NCBI GenBank assembly: GCA_017429985.1
Contig: JAFRNW010000042.1
Span: 1 to 64,000 of the forward strand
DNA: 64,000 nt
Source: Clostridia bacterium
GTDB taxonomy: Bacteria > Bacillota > Clostridia > Christensenellales > CAG-138
Reading direction: 5' to 3'
This document shows positions 63,896-64,000 of this stretch, one piece after another (positions within the stretch are counted from its first letter, which is position 1; every line of letters begins with the position of its first letter). The translations under genes were made by a program, and so were the position numbers. A model generated the notes under the pieces. The model was given only the letters and a program-made list of their open reading frames with translations. It did not search any database and was not told the origin of the DNA.

Positions 63896-64000
63896 ATGTA
63901 CAGAAAAGTATCGACGGACATGAACTTTGTGCCCAGAGAAAAGGAGATTTTGGATTTCTGGAAGGAAAACCAGGTGTTTGAAAAGAGCGTGAAACTCAGG
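63896..64000 (+). CDS. ileS: Isoleucyl-tRNA synthetase, N-terminal part (cut by window end)
   Basis: Only the first 35 codons are present (MYRKVSTDMNFVPREKEILD, then FWKENQVFEKSV), matching the start of the long-type, usually single-copy Clostridia IleRS. RBS TGGAGG precedes ATG 63896. The T-box with an ATC specifier upstream confirms the identity. The HIGH and KMSKS motifs lie beyond the window. Confidence 0.93.
   Translation, partial: MYRKVSTDMNFVPREKEILDFWKENQVFEKSVKLR

Overview
The window is a chromosomal origin region of a Gram-positive-type bacterium, most likely Bacillota, class Clostridia. The evidence is the oriC gene set (dnaA, dnaN, recF, gyrB, gyrA, parA, parB, mnmG, rsmG, rlmH), strong AGGAGG-type ribosome binding sites, a T-box leader, a TPP riboswitch with an intrinsic terminator, DUF1292 and DUF951 genes, lipoproteins with Pro/Thr/Glu-rich linkers, and no LPS or outer-membrane genes. 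A gut-associated, Christensenellales-like lineage would fit, but that placement is inference. No insertion sequence, prophage, CRISPR array, tRNA or rRNA gene was seen.

Layout. 1-9.7 kb: end of tuf, rlmH, a run of DnaA boxes, a nucleoside kinase with a TGS domain, a Lit-type membrane protein, tsaD, a sirtuin, an amidohydrolase, and a reverse-strand operon (alpha/beta hydrolase, DUF951, two signal peptidases). 9.7-16.5 kb: dnaA, an oriC with DnaA boxes and a DnaA-trio-like stretch, dnaN, a lipoprotein, parA-parB with three perfect parS sites, lgt and a small membrane protein. 16.6-28.5 kb: leuS, a TRIC-type channel, a YhaM-type exonuclease, mnmG-rsmG, pckA, a large secreted Ig-like/SH3 protein and DUF1292. 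28.7-38.5 kb: a YheO-type regulator with ygeY and ygeW, two tandem secreted phosphoesterases, asnS, a membrane glycerophosphodiesterase and a zinc metallopeptidase. 38.5-44.3 kb: recF-gyrB-gyrA. 44.5-49.2 kb: a CotH/VTC/DUF4956 module. 49.3-53 kb: deoD, asnA, a stand-alone FakA-middle-domain protein and mgtE with a short upstream ORF. 53.1-58.2 kb: a glycan locus (three glycosyltransferases, an epimerase) followed by an amidase-fold protein lacking most zinc ligands. 58.3-64 kb: ispDF-rqcP diverging from a TPP-riboswitch-controlled thiT, then argS, serS and a T-box-controlled ileS (cut by the window end).

How parts work together. Replication start (DnaA/oriC), clamp, gyrase and origin segregation (ParABS) are encoded together, and one parS fills the spacer of the parAB promoter, which suggests direct ParB autoregulation. 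Lipoprotein handling is represented by lgt, a Lit-type protein, two signal peptidases and several predicted lipoproteins or exported proteins. Four aminoacyl-tRNA synthetases with complete genes plus partial ileS, tRNA modification (tsaD, mnmG) and ribosome upkeep (rlmH, rsmG, rqcP) form a translation-rich background.

The most interesting points are the parS-in-promoter arrangement, a DnaA-box cluster about 9 kb from dnaA, the CotH/VTC/DUF4956 module, the degenerate amidase beside a glycan locus, paralogous phosphoesterases that each lack a different metal ligand, the mgtE upstream ORF, three possible leaderless genes, and a sirtuin terminator hidden antisense inside tsaD.
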